This document shows positions 12,003 through 22,865 of a stretch of 64,000 bases of DNA, piece by piece (positions within the stretch are counted from its first letter, which is position 1; every line of letters begins with the position of its first letter). Position numbers and translations under genes: made by a program. The notes beneath the pieces are model-generated. The model ran no database searches, was not told the DNA's origin, and saw nothing but the letters and a program-made list of their open reading frames with translations. Source of the DNA: Oscarella lobularis (Eukaryota; Porifera; Homoscleromorpha; Homosclerophorida; Oscarellidae); the NCBI RefSeq assembly GCF_947507565.1, contig NC_089183.1, positions 1,178,001 through 1,242,000 of the forward strand. Reading direction: 5' to 3'.

Positions 12003-12019
12003 GCGCTTCGATGAGATAA
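11821..12019 (+). pseudogene. Ten-cysteine peptide paralogue, frameshifted and truncated
   Basis: The signal peptide is nearly identical to the copy at 5085. A one-base insertion around 11912-11918 (7 nt where the intact copy has 6) shifts the frame before the first mature cysteine. The cysteine-rich part continues in the next frame up to the fifth-sixth cysteines and then diverges into unrelated sequence, so the last cysteines are missing. Not expected to make the mature peptide. Confidence 0.75.
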
Positions 12020-12412
12020 GCAAAAGTTTGCACAAGACGTATACGGACGTAGAGTCTTCTTATCGACACAGGACTCTTCAAAAACCTAGACCATCGACTA
12101 CAACTAACGTTCCTACGCCTGAATAAATCCTCTCACGTCCATCTACGAGCTGGAGGAGCCTAGCTCGATCACGAGACGCGGCGCGGCCATCGAATTAGGA
12201 TCCCTTTCGAAGCGAAAGCAGGAATTGAGTTCTTAAATGCGTTGCTGTGCTGCTGAAACCTCTTTCGCGTAAGAGAATAATTCCCTTACGAGAGAAAACG
12301 ATCGGTTTCGATTTTGCTTAGCGCACGCATTAGGATCAGGAAGTGACATGCAGGGAGCTCATGCAGGGTTAGACATGATTGATAGATGGAGTACATACTA
12401 CCATGATACTAC

Positions 12413-12435
12413 TAACCCTAAACCCTAACCCTAAC
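12413..12435. repeat. Interstitial telomere-like (CCCTAA) tract
   Basis: TAACCCTAAACCCTAACCCTAAC: about 3.5 units of the animal telomere repeat with one extra A, inside otherwise unique sequence. Confidence 0.75.
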
Positions 12436-12551
12436 AAGCAAACACAGTATAGGCACACAAGCCTAAACAAAACAAAAACAAAATTCACATGATTCGCGGG
12501 GTACACGGCCTGCTGTCCTAAAATAACAGACTAAAAGGTTCACTTGTAGTG

Positions 12552-13326
12552 TCAGCCATTGGTATTATAGACGTGCACACACGTCGATGAATCATGATAA
12601 ACGCCTTCCGGGTCGACTCGAATTGACGCAATACCCTCGATGGAGTCAACGGAGGCAATAAAACGCAGAGTAAAGCGCGAACAGGTGACGGTGTCCTTCA
12701 AATTGAGACAGACAAAACGTGAATCGCTCGCAAAACTCACATGAAAGGACTGCGTACGGTCCTTGACGTCACCGACATCGTCGAGATGATTGGGAAGACA
12801 GTGAGCGGCGACGATAAGAGAGTCCAGGGTCCTGATTCCACTTCCAGACGACGAAAGTCGGAATTTGACAAAATTGTTCGCATTCGATTTGGTCAATACG
12901 CCCACGTCAAACTTTTCGTATAGAAAGCTCGCGTCCACTCCGTTCCACGTTAGTTGAGCAGCAACCGTTGTAGTTTTAGTCGTCCCTAAACTGGGGTCGT
13001 GTCTCACTTGACTGGCGTGATAGGGAATTTCTTCTGCAACGGATCGCTTCAGTTTTTGAACGGCGCAGTTGGGAATTTAACTGTTTCTGTTCGTGTGTCG
13101 ATTCTGGTGGTGTTTTTATTCCGACGCCAAAATCAACGCTGTCGCTACTCAGCGTCGTAACAATTTTATCCTAACCCACTACATTCCAACGGCTGTTGAA
13201 AAAGACGCAATTACCCCCGTCCGGTGAAAACGTACACTCGTCCGGCGATTGAGGATCGTAAATGGCTATACGGAAAGAGAGAAAGATCATAGCATCGTTT
13301 ACGGCTTCCTCACAATATGGGGTTCG
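12552..13326 (-). CDS. Unrecognised coding fragments, minus strand
   Basis: Two blocks look coding. The first (about 13326-13190) contains EEAVNDAMIFLSFRIAIYD and SPDGGNCVFFNSRW. The second (13076-12552) is open for about 175 codons, includes VAAQLTWNGVDASFLYEKFD and CSRFTLRFIASVDSI, and ends with a stop. The linking sequence (13190-13080) has short coding-like pieces in another frame, so either introns or a frame break lie between. I cannot assign a family; composition suggests an extracellular beta-sandwich type protein. Neither a start nor a convincing signal peptide was found, so this may be a gene remnant. Confidence 0.35.
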
Positions 13327-14111
13327 AATAAATTAACTAAAATTAGGTTCAGATGTTGAGGGCGCCACCACGCCTTTGTTTGCTCTACTAGTAGAGCGTC
13401 CGTCGACCGGACGTGAGCGTCCGGCGCGAACCCTACTACTGTACCCCTTCTCACTTCTCATGCGCTTGCTTTTCGACTTACGTTTGCACTCGAACCTCGC
13501 CAAAAAGTTGCACAGTATCGACGCGCCGCTCCCACCAACGTATAGCCGTCGTTGCACGCGTACGTCGCGTCGGCGATACGCGGCCGAGCCAACGACGATT
13601 TATCGACAACGTGGACGGTTCCGTGAGCCGGTGACGTCAGCGATACACATCCTTAAATTATAAAGAGAGCAAAGTAATGCGTATATCAAAGTCTCTATAG
13701 AGAGAATTCCTACGTTCCGGAGACGGTGGCGTCCATCTCCACTTCGGCTGATTCCAGCCGCCGGCCGTAAGGCAAACAGAGTTGATGAATATAAGTATAG
13801 TATAGCAGTTGACGGAGGATCTAGCCATGACCATGACAGAGGATTTGAGGAAACTTGTCGCACGCTATTCACCACACACCAAACATTGCTACGTTGTTAC
13901 GTCACGTACGTGTTGCTTTAGCATCCGGTTTCGCGACCCGGACCCGCGCTACAACAACAGATCAGCTACATGCGCACACAACTACAGATACAAAAGTTGG
14001 TTAGAACATAAATTCCGCGGGCAAACCTTCCCCCCCGTTCTAATACTTCCCCTGATTCATGTACGTATATCTCGAAGACTAATAGTAAAAAGGACCCACT
14101 GTGTTTACGTT

Positions 14112-14447
14112 TTATAAAGTGAAAATAATTAGACTCGCCCCTTTGCGTTTCTTCACTACGACAACGATGACTATAGCGAGAATGAGAGCGGCTGCAGCAC
14201 CGCACGAGGCTCCCACAATTAGACCAATGTTGCTTAAGCCTTCATCGGATTCATCAGCAGGCAAAGCGCCGGTTTGAGATGCCATTGAGAAATCGATGTT
14301 ATCAGCAACACGTTTCTGATCAATCTGCAGAAAATAATAAATATCAGATTAATTTTAGACACGTGTATACGTGCGACTTCGTCCAGCTGCTCTTGGACGT
14401 CGGTGAGACTTGGAGATTGGATGGCAAACATGACGACAATGCTTCCT
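14112..14447 (-). CDS. C-terminal exons of a type I membrane protein
   Basis: Two exons on the minus strand: 14447-14363 and 14324-14112, joined in phase across a 38-nt intron (GTGTCT...CTGCAG). The product reads RGSIVVMFAIQSPSLTDVQE, then a hydrophobic span (GLIVGASCGAAAALILAIVIVVVV), KKRKG and a stop. The pre-membrane part resembles the end of a SEA- or VWA-like extracellular module, but that is weak. No upstream exons are recognisable: 14581-14906 is a fragment of another gene on the opposite strand. It is therefore probably a truncated remnant. Confidence 0.5.
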
Positions 14448-14580
14448 CTTCGAACACCGAGAATCGTTATTTAGGCTTCCGAAATCGACAGAAAACTGGC
14501 AGCGTCTCGAAAAAACGTCCTATTTTATGACAAAGAATTATTTTCATACGTCATCTAATCGTCTTTTATTACTTCTTGAA

Positions 14581-14906
14581 TTTCGGCTTTGGCGAAATTC
14601 GAACGGCCATGCTAAAGTAAGACGACTCGCGAATCTCTGGCCATGTGCTTCGCCACGTGTTCGAAATATGTAGCGGTAGCAAAGGATCAAAAGTGCTTGC
14701 TACACAATGGTCTGTTCCTTTTGGCGAGAGCATGCAGAATGGAAGGATGTTAGGCTGTTAAGTTGACTTCTTGTTTGTGGTTAGATAAGCGGTACTACAG
14801 CCTGGGTCTTTTCGTGCCGTGGCTATGGATTTTATAACATACTGCACTCTGTCCTCCGTTGTCTTCTCTACTGATTTTTTGGAGACGAAGTATAACCATA
14901 TATAAA
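14581..14906 (+). pseudogene. Fragment of alpha2delta gene (exons 10-12 with intron)
   Basis: Closely matches 28898-29325 of the alpha2delta-like gene: the end of exon 10 (GAAATTCGAACGGCCATGCT), its intron, most of exon 11, then exon 12 and the following intron start. The intron is retained, so this is a DNA-level duplication, not a processed copy. The end of exon 11 and most of intron 11 are deleted, and exon 12 has several changes. It cannot encode a protein alone. Confidence 0.85.
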
Positions 14907-14981
14907 ATAGATACTATGACAGCTATCGGCAGGAAAATGTGAAGCGCTTGTGGGAAGTTCCAACTGAGGCTGAATCATCGG

Positions 14982-15021
14982 GAAAAGCCGCCAACCACGG
15001 AGAAAAGCCGCCAACCACGGA
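14982..15021. repeat. 20-bp tandem repeat, two copies
   Basis: GAAAAGCCGCCAACCACGGA is repeated exactly twice in tandem. Confidence 0.9.
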
Positions 15022-15069
15022 CCAGTCTTAGGGTATTGTGGCGGTCAGACACAAGTGAAATTTCTACTA

Positions 15070-15457
15070 GAGTCAACCTCCAATTATCCGAACGCCGATT
15101 ATCCGAAATCGGTTTTCGTAGTCGCGTGGTCAATTTTAATTTTAAGTGCGTTCGTTAGACTGGCCGCAACACGGGAGGCGTTTAATTTTTCTCTTTCGTT
15201 CGCAAATTTGACGCCAACTAATAGGCGTCTGTGTTACCGAAGGCTAGCAGACACTTCAAAATAAACCGAACTGGAGATAGTTGGTCGCGAACCCGGAAAT
15301 TATGACACCAGTGTTACATCGGCGTGTACGCGCGCAATAATAATCGGCAACAAAGCTATCGTTCGTTTTTGCACTATTATTTAAAGAATTCGATTATCCG
15401 ATCTTTTCGATTACTGTATCCGAACACCCCTGATTCCGGATAATCGGCGGTCGACTG
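15070..15457. mobile_element. Pogo/Tigger-type MITE (388 bp)
   Basis: Imperfect terminal inverted repeats of about 25 bp: AGTCAACCTCCAATTATCCG at the left, and the reverse complement of CGGATAATCGGCGGTCGACT at the right. It is flanked on both sides by the dinucleotide TA (15068-15069 and 15458-15459), the target-site duplication of Tc1/mariner-pogo elements. It is internally AT-rich with no transposase, so it is a non-autonomous element. Its termini differ from those of the full Tigger at 22676, so a different transposase would have moved it. Confidence 0.8.
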
Positions 15458-16092
15458 TATGATCATTCATTCTAGATGAGGGCTGGCATTGTTGGCATTG
15501 AGCGAAACATTGCGGAAAGGAAGAGAGACAGACTGATAAGCAATTGTCTCAGGTCAAGTGATTTGCGCACTATTCTTTTCTTTCACGCATTGAAAATAAA
15601 TAAGAGCGAGGGAAGTCCGCGCGTTTTGGGGGGTGCTCCAAAAAATAGGACAAGGTAGGGCTTGGGGCTACTTGAGTCTACCTCAGGAATGTTCGTTTCG
15701 TTTTCAATTGAGGACAGCGCAGTCATTGATCGAGAGCCCGACTCATTTTCCAAACGTTTTAGCCGTTATTGAGGCGTTTTAGCCCGCCTAATACGTTCTA
15801 TTGTCCATCCGAAGAGCTCACGAGTAACATGACGCTTGTTCAAGACTACTAGAGGCAACTTCGAATTTGCAAAGACGAAAACGCGCTCGCTTCAAGTTTC
15901 GGCAACGAATCACTAGTCTGCAATTCTTCAACGCCAATTCCATTCTCACCTGTTTCGATCGAATCCATTTTCAAAGACGTGGGGACGTTGGGGGTTGAGT
16001 TGTCTAGCCGTTTTCGCGATCGAACGAAGTGTCTTATCTAGGTCTAACGCGCGCACCTACTCTGAAGCCAAACTCCGAAGAGGCCTCCGAAG

Positions 16093-17129
16093 ATGACTTT
16101 ACATCCCTACAGCTGTGTTTTCTTTCTTCTGTTGGCTGCATTAGCAGCTGGAGCAAGGATTGAAAGTATTCGGCTTGCTGACAGTCACAATTATAGAGTG
16201 TGCGATTTGGAAACGGCTGGTACAGCTAAATTATTAAAACAGACTACTTCTAAGCATTCTATTATATCAAGGATTTGTGGCATTTAATTATTCTGACGGG
16301 CTACTGATGTACTGCAATGGGAAAGAGTGGAGATCAATTAGGGGCGAAAGTACTTCATCTGTAAACACAAAAAACAATCCCGGGAAATCATGCAAAGACA
16401 TAAAGCAAAATGATCCAAATTTGCCCAGTGGAGTCTATTGGATAAATCCAGACTCGTCATTATATCAAGGAGCATTTCAGGTCAGAAAGCAAAGCTAAAA
16501 TAAGACCTACGTTAACAAACTGTTGTATAGGTGTATTGTGATATGACGACGGCTGGTGGAGGTTGGAGTATGTGCTATACCACTGACACTGCCGTGAAAT
16601 TGAAAACGGAGAAGATTTACAATCCACAAAAGCCGTATGGAACAGTTGGCTATGGAGCCGATTGCAGCGGCATTCCCGTGAGTAGCAATAAGTATGTCAA
16701 AACCTAAACATCATTCACTCTGTCTTCCAGTTCAAAGAAGTTCTCTATGTTGACCACGACGCAAATGGACTCTCCGCCTGGTTTACTAGAAACACTCCTG
16801 GATCTATAGTCACAAGAACCACCGACTACAATGTGCCAGGAAATACTTACGGTTTCTGGACAGGCCATGGCGCCGCTTCGACGCAATATCGCTATCAATT
16901 TTTGATATGTGATAATTCTGACAATGAACGTCGGTACTACCCAGGATACTTTATGAGCGGCTATACAAACTGCTACAAAAAGTGTAACCACTGGTGCAAT
17001 GACCTTTCAACTCCATGGTACAGAACAGATGGTGACTTTGGAACCAACCGTCGTGATGGAATTGCATTTAATGCAAACGGACACAGAAATATGGGAAACA
17101 AAAGGATGTCCGTTGGAATCCGTCTTTAG
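16093..17129 (+). CDS. Secreted fibrinogen-related domain protein
   Basis: Four exons: 16093-16219, 16272-16480, 16531-16677 and 16731-17129, all GT-AG with phase preserved. It makes about 293 aa. A signal peptide (residues 1-20) is followed by a short spacer and one fibrinogen-related/FReD-type domain. Visible hallmarks are SCKDIK, SGVYWINPD, QVYCDMTTAGGGWS, CDNSDNERRYYPG and a late cysteine-rich stretch (NCYKKCNHWCND). Such domains bind carbohydrate or acetylated ligands in secreted lectins and in adhesion; the ligand here is unknown. The domain is of the invertebrate type rather than the classical vertebrate fibrinogen C-terminus. The start is chosen as the first Met of the signal peptide. 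The gene looks intact. Confidence 0.85.
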
Positions 17130-19116
17130 GACTATTAATTGTCTTTTTTTGTTGGAATGCATGGCACTTTGCGCGCTTTTCCTATGAAACCAGTAAAGTC
17201 GCTCTCGTTGGATCATCCAGTATCTATGGTTCGATCATAGATATCTCCATCTATGGTTCGATCAAATGAAACTCTACAGTTACTCTTTTCCCAAATTTTC
17301 CGCAGCTACAAACTCAAAATAATCTGGACTTGATATTATTAGAAATCGAAATTAGCCACGGCTTTTCTTACCTTTACAGATGCCAAGCAGGGTCTAAAGT
17401 ACGACCTGAAGATAACACACGCTTGGTGCGCGTGTCAGCGTATTTAAGTAACAGAACACGTACGTCAGAAGCATTATAAATGAAGCACATAATTCATCAA
17501 GAGTGCCATCTGAGCACGTGGAAGATGAATACGTTTTGAAAAAGGAATAGAGTCCACATAACACGCGTAGCCTTAACAAAAAAACAAAAGAAAAAAGGCA
17601 AATCAATGAGCAGAATAACCCTCTTCATCTAATAACCTCTGAGAATTATAGAAGAATGACGCGACTGCTAGGATTCCGCTAAATAAGAAAAGCATTTAAA
17701 TCTCAGAGTCTGTTTATAGATTTATTTATATTACTGACATGTAAAGATAGACAGGCGTAAGAAAGAAGAGGCCAGTGAGCAAACCCGCTGAGCCCAATGT
17801 TATAAACATAAACGTACGTTTTGTGTCGAAGACCTGATGACAAACATATCGATTTTTTCATCGTGATCAAATTGCTAGTGTTACCACTGCAGCTTTCGAT
17901 ACCATGGCATTCCATGAAGTTGTTATAGAAACAAAACAAAAAGGCTAGGCAAACCTAGCTACGCCAAAAACATAGCTTATCAATATCAAGCCCTTTTGAT
18001 CTTCTTCTCGCCTTGGGATAGAGATTGAATTGCTTTCAAGTATTCATGTCTGGATACTTCTGCGGTTGAGACACCCAAGAAATGAGCTCAATTTCATGCA
18101 CCATCGTCTTGTAGTGAAGACGCTGCATCAAGCTACAAAAACGCATCTTCTAGAGGAAAGAGAGTCTTCCTGCATGACATCAATCGTTCAAATCGACTAA
18201 GCTGATTTAATTCTCGTTGGCTTCTAATGCTACTGAAATTTTAGCTGCACAAAAATCAAAGGAGCCCAAATCGCGAAAAGCGTAAACCCAGATTTCCTGC
18301 CAATGTTGCCAACAGACTAAAAAATTGGACTTACCGCAAGTTTTTGTCCAACTCGACGTACTACTAAGAGATGGCTTTGTAAGATATTTTAGAAAAGCAA
18401 ATCGAAATAAATGATTTCATCAGGGTTTTGCTGATTTGGCGTTTGAGACAACTCCTAGCGTTATAGCCTAGTAAAATGATCTAATTTTTAACTGACCGCC
18501 TGAGATTTAGACCTACTGATGTTTTTTCTTGAGGTACGTACGTGAGCAATTAAATAATGCATATGGATCGAGCGGAATGCGTGATGATATCAAAGAAACT
18601 ATTTCTTCAACACATAAATTCCCCGTGTAGACAACGAGTGTTGCGAGAGGTTAATTAATTAGGCCGCGGGGCGTTCGAACAGCTAGCTAGCATTTCGTAG
18701 ATATTTTCATGATTTTCCTAGGTAAAACTCTATTCAACCGATGCTACCCAGCAAAAGAAGTTGCCAATTACAAGCGAGTTACTTTAGATACGGCATTGAA
18801 ACGAGTTGCAGAGAAGAGAGCTAAAGTGGCAAACAAGATCTAAGCTACTAGGACATTTGCACTAGGCACTTTTCGAGTCGGCTTCTGGTGCCTAAAATTC
18901 GTCGTCATTGAAGAAAGCCTATTAGAAGACGAGTAGGACTGTGAATCAAAAATCGACCACTTTTAGACAGGCATTATAAAGACATTCAGAAGAAAAGCGA
19001 AAGCAGAACAATCACGGTTTAGGCGGAAAAAGGGAGGCAGTGGTCCCCCTGGAAGAGAGAGACAGTTTTGTAGCGCACTAGGCCAAGCTACGGGAAGAAC
19101 CGCATCCGCAATCCGC
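17130..19116. other. AT-rich intergenic region
   Basis: No supported gene. A short direct repeat (ATCTATGGTTCGATCA twice, about 17222-17267) lies just downstream of the fibrinogen-related gene. A 78-codon minus ORF at 17703-17939 lacks a domain and was not accepted. Confidence 0.5.
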
Positions 19117-19571
19117 ATGTTTCGCCGCTTAGAAGAGAAGGACGCTACTGCAGAAATCAAAGACATCGCCAAAGAGGTAGACGTCAATAGCACTTTGTCG
19201 ATGTGAAACGCTCTCTTCCTCGCGCGACTTCTAGATGAAAGAGGCAGCGGAAGAGAATGTAGGCGAGAGTTTCAGGAAGTTCGTTGCGACCAAGTATATC
19301 CGCGAAGTTGGAGAGGGAGAAAGCTACCACTACTATATCGCGGTAGAGAACACCGTCCGTCCCTAATGATACAGGAGTGACGAAAGCACTTTCACTTTCG
19401 CTTTTTTTACAGGTTGATGTTGGTCTTGGAGATGGCGAGTTCGTGCATATCCGCGTCTTTGAAACCACAGGGCCAAAGTTTCAGCTGACTGACGTTAAGA
19501 CGGGCCTCACTGCAGATCACAACCTATGTCCAAGAGTCCAGTCACGGCGCGAGTCTGACGTATACTCTTGA
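19117..19571 (+). CDS. Cystatin/stefin-like cysteine protease inhibitor
   Basis: Three exons: 19117-19176, 19235-19342 and 19413-19571 (all phase 0), making about 108 aa with no signal peptide, like intracellular type 1 cystatins (stefins, ~98 aa). Family signature: ATAEIKDIAKEMKEAAEE in the first helix, FRKFVATKYIREVGEGESY at the QVVAG region, and VDVGLGDGEFVHIRVFE, the typical last-strand exon. The papain-binding QxVxG loop is degenerate (REVGEG), and the usual N-terminal glycines are not obvious at the chosen start, so inhibitory activity is doubtful. The exon structure matches the stefin pattern. The start could lie further upstream. Confidence 0.7.
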
Positions 19572-20332
19572 TCTACTGCTGGATTGATTGCATATAAATT
19601 GACTCACTGTCTAAGGAATTCTGCAAAACAGATTTGTTGTCGTCTGTAGCCATTTCGGTGCTACAGTACCAGAGAGATAACATTCCCTCCCTATACACAG
19701 TGCAAATAATTATCTCTGCTTTCGTCACACTGTCTTAGCGCAGCGCTTTTCCTTTTGTCAAGTTGCCGTGAACTTTAGACGTACAGAAAAATTCGAGACA
19801 TTGAGCTACGTCTGGAATCAATGGTGCTGCTGACTGAAAATCATGCGTGCCCGAGACTTGATGTAGTATCTGAACTGAGTGCTACGTTCAATTCTTCAGC
19901 GTTTGATTTAGAAGCTAGCAATTCCAAGTCGGTGGAGCCGTGTTTCATTGCTTTTCTTCTCTTGACTTGCCGGCCCCCGTCGATCAGCTAGTATACAGTA
20001 TCGTACATTCCATGCCGTTAGAGAATGCTGATACATTTGGCATTGCGCTTGATGCTCCGCACAGTCCGTACATTATTCGGCCGTTGCTTCCTCCGCTTCC
20101 TTGTTTTCGCGAATCACGTGGCGTGGGAGACACTATCCCCGATTTCGCCCAACAAACCGGGAGTGACGTAGACGCCGGCTTTTCGTCTTCTAGCCCACCA
20201 ACATGTTGGCGTTTAACCCACGAAGCCTATAAGAAGCGGTATTATCGTGATCCCAGCTATATAAGCGCCTCAATTCTGTCCATTGATGGCACCAATCAAA
20301 TCATTCCAACGTTGGACATCATCTAATCAACA
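19572..20332. other. No gene seen
   Basis: A 128-codon plus ORF (19940-20326) has no domain and no signal peptide. Nothing else is visible. Confidence 0.45.
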
Positions 20333-20819
20333 ATGAGCGGCTACTTGCCTTTCTTTGCTATCGTCTTCGCTCTCACCCTATTCCATCCATCGCAGCAACG
20401 TGCCGAAGCCCAAATCTGCGACAGCTCTTTGGACGAGCCTGTGACAGGTATCTCAAAGGCGTCAACACCAACTGCGTTGTAGGACAGTGGACGTCGTGGG
20501 CAAAGCTCCAGTCTTCCACTGTGACTAAATCCTGTTCCAGTGGTCAACATGCAGTTTACTATGGCAGAAAGCGGTTCATCAGAACGCCTCCGAGAGGCAA
20601 CGGACGTCCCTGTCCAGCGCTGACAGGCCAAAAAGCAGAATGTGAGCTATAATAAATTTTGGTAAGAAACAAGTAAATGATTCTGATTGTCTTACAGGTC
20701 AAATCACAAAGGCAAATACATTGGCTAATGCCCTTAGTAACATTGGAGGCTTCGGACCCCAGGGTGCACCACTTCACAGAGGTCGAAATAACTGTCGGTC
20801 ATCGGACATTGTCCGATGA
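20333..20819 (+). CDS. Small secreted TSP1-domain protein, frame break
   Basis: The ATG at 20333 starts a clear signal peptide (MSGYLPFFAIVFALTLF...). A thrombospondin type 1 repeat follows: NCVVGQWTSWAKL with the WxxW motif, RKRFIRTPP, and GNGRPCPALTGQKAEC. The last Cys codon is split by an intron (20642-20697, GTGAGC...TTACAG) and exon 20698-20819 continues to a stop. The signal-peptide frame and the TSP1 frame differ by one base near 20440. That is either a short indel (pseudogene or base error) or a cryptic 40-nt intron that would cost the first TSP1 cysteine. TSP1 proteins act in matrix and cell adhesion; the role here is unknown. Confidence 0.6.
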
Positions 20820-22675
20820 AATTCTGCATATGTCCGTCTACTTCCTGATGTGTTCGGTCATCTTGACCGGCTGATCTAAAACATTAATATTGTAGAAGAA
20901 AAGTCTCGGAAAAAGCGAGCTGCGCAAGCCTAGCGTGCCGCTCTAAAGCCAAACTCTTATCTGGACTCTCCCACTAGTTCCAAGCATTCATTACGATCTG
21001 TTAACAATTAGGAGGCATTCATTGATTGCTTCTGCTTCGCCGACAGCCTTGCGCGAGCTAAGACCTAGTAGTTTTGCAAGCAACTGTAAACCCGACTTCG
21101 CTTTCTGAGCAGCATCGGCGGGTCGCGTAGTTAAAAAGGATTCATCGTACACCGTCATCGATCGTATGTCATCAAAGCGCGTTGCTACATCGGACGCCGC
21201 CGAGAAACGGCCTGAAAGTGAGGCGAAGAAGCGTCTAGTTGACTTCTCGACTGTGCAGAAATGGAAACGAGAACTGGAGAAAGAACATAACACCATCGCC
21301 TGGCTGGACTGCTGCTCCACTGTCGTTCGTGGCAAAAAAACCGTGACGAAGCTGAAGTGTAAGATCTGCCACGAATTCAAAGACAAGATCAATGGTAGAA
21401 AGCATTTCTCAAAGAACTGGATCGAAGGAGCCGACTCGCTAAGGCTTAGCAGTGTTCGCGATCATGCCAAAAGCGACCAGCATGCGCACGCTATGAACTT
21501 ATTTAAACGACGGAGACTATCCGATTCCGTGAGTTCGACAGCGGTTGCGCCCCAGCCATCTACTCCAATCGAGCGAGCTTTTGCTCATCTTCCCGAAACC
21601 GAACTTAAAAAAATGGAATTTAAATTTGACATTGCCAGGTTTGTTGCCAATGAAGGTCTTCCTTTTACAATGTACGCTAAAATCTGCCAATTGGAAGCAA
21701 GTCACGGTGTTTCCTTGGGATCTTCTTACCTAAACGAAAGCGCATGCAAGGAATTCATTCATTTCATTGCAGAAGCGAAAAGGGAAGCCCTGAAAGCACA
21801 AATACAAAAATCGCACTTTTTTTCTTTGCTTCTTGACGGATCAACGGATAAAGGCAACATTGACAATGAGATGTTTCTGCTGGTCTGGTGCGATACTGAA
21901 GCAGATGATGAAAAGATTCACACGAGGCTAGATTATTTCACGGTTCTTAGACCCCGGTCTGTAACGGCGGTTGGCCTCAAAAACGTTTTGGAAGAAGGCC
22001 TTCTTGAACTTGGAATCTCCGACTTAAGTGCTGAACAGTGCCACAAACTTGTAGGAATAGCAACCGACGGGGCTTCGGCCAATATCGCAGCAGCAGGTCT
22101 AAAAGGACTTGTGGAACAACAATTAGACTGGATATTCTGGATGTGGTGCTTTGCACACCGGCTCGAACTCGCTGTTAGAGATGCTCTGAAGTCCACAGCT
22201 TTAGACACTATTGATACTATGCTACTGAGGATGTACTACCTCTACGAAAATTCACCGAAGAAGTGTCGTGAACTGGAGGAAATTATTAAAGATCTTACAG
22301 AGTGCTATTCCTTTGATACTCACGGCATCAAGCCCGTGAAAGCCAGCGGGTCAAGGTGGGTCACTCATAAGCTCCATGCGATGAAGAGAATATTATCTAA
22401 CTACGGGGCATACCTGTCGCACATTGCAGCTTTGGCATCTGATTCGTCTGTAAAGCAAGTGGATCGTGCCAAGCTTAAAGGATATTATAGTCAATGGTCC
22501 GATGCAAAATGCCTTCTTGGATGCGCCTTGTTTTCCGACTTACTGACGCCGTGTGCCACCTTTTCCAAGTCAATGCAGAAGGATGAAATTGATTTAGTAG
22601 AAGCACTGTCATGTTTATTGAAAACTACAAAAGAATTAGAAAATCTTTCACGAAAACCTATTGAAGAGTGGCCTA

Positions 22676-22712
22676 CCGTATTACCTCGCTTAGAAGCACA
22701 TGCGCTTGTACG
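22676..22712. repeat. Tigger element left terminal inverted repeat
   Basis: A 37-bp arm identical to the reverse complement of 24406-24442. It directly follows the TA target site at 22674-22675. Confidence 0.95.
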
Positions 22713-22865
22713 CGAAAAACGGCCTTAAAGACTTTCAGTTTTTCTCCTCTACTTATAAGCGCATGTGCCTGTAAGTGATTTTTTTATTTTTGAAAATATC
22801 GTATGCTTTTACATTGCCATGCATATCATATAGTATTTTTGTCGCCTGTCTTTTCCAGTCTAGTG

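Noticed and set aside
20341-20631. Minus-strand 96-codon ORF
   Set aside because: Shadow of the TSP1 gene on the plus strand.
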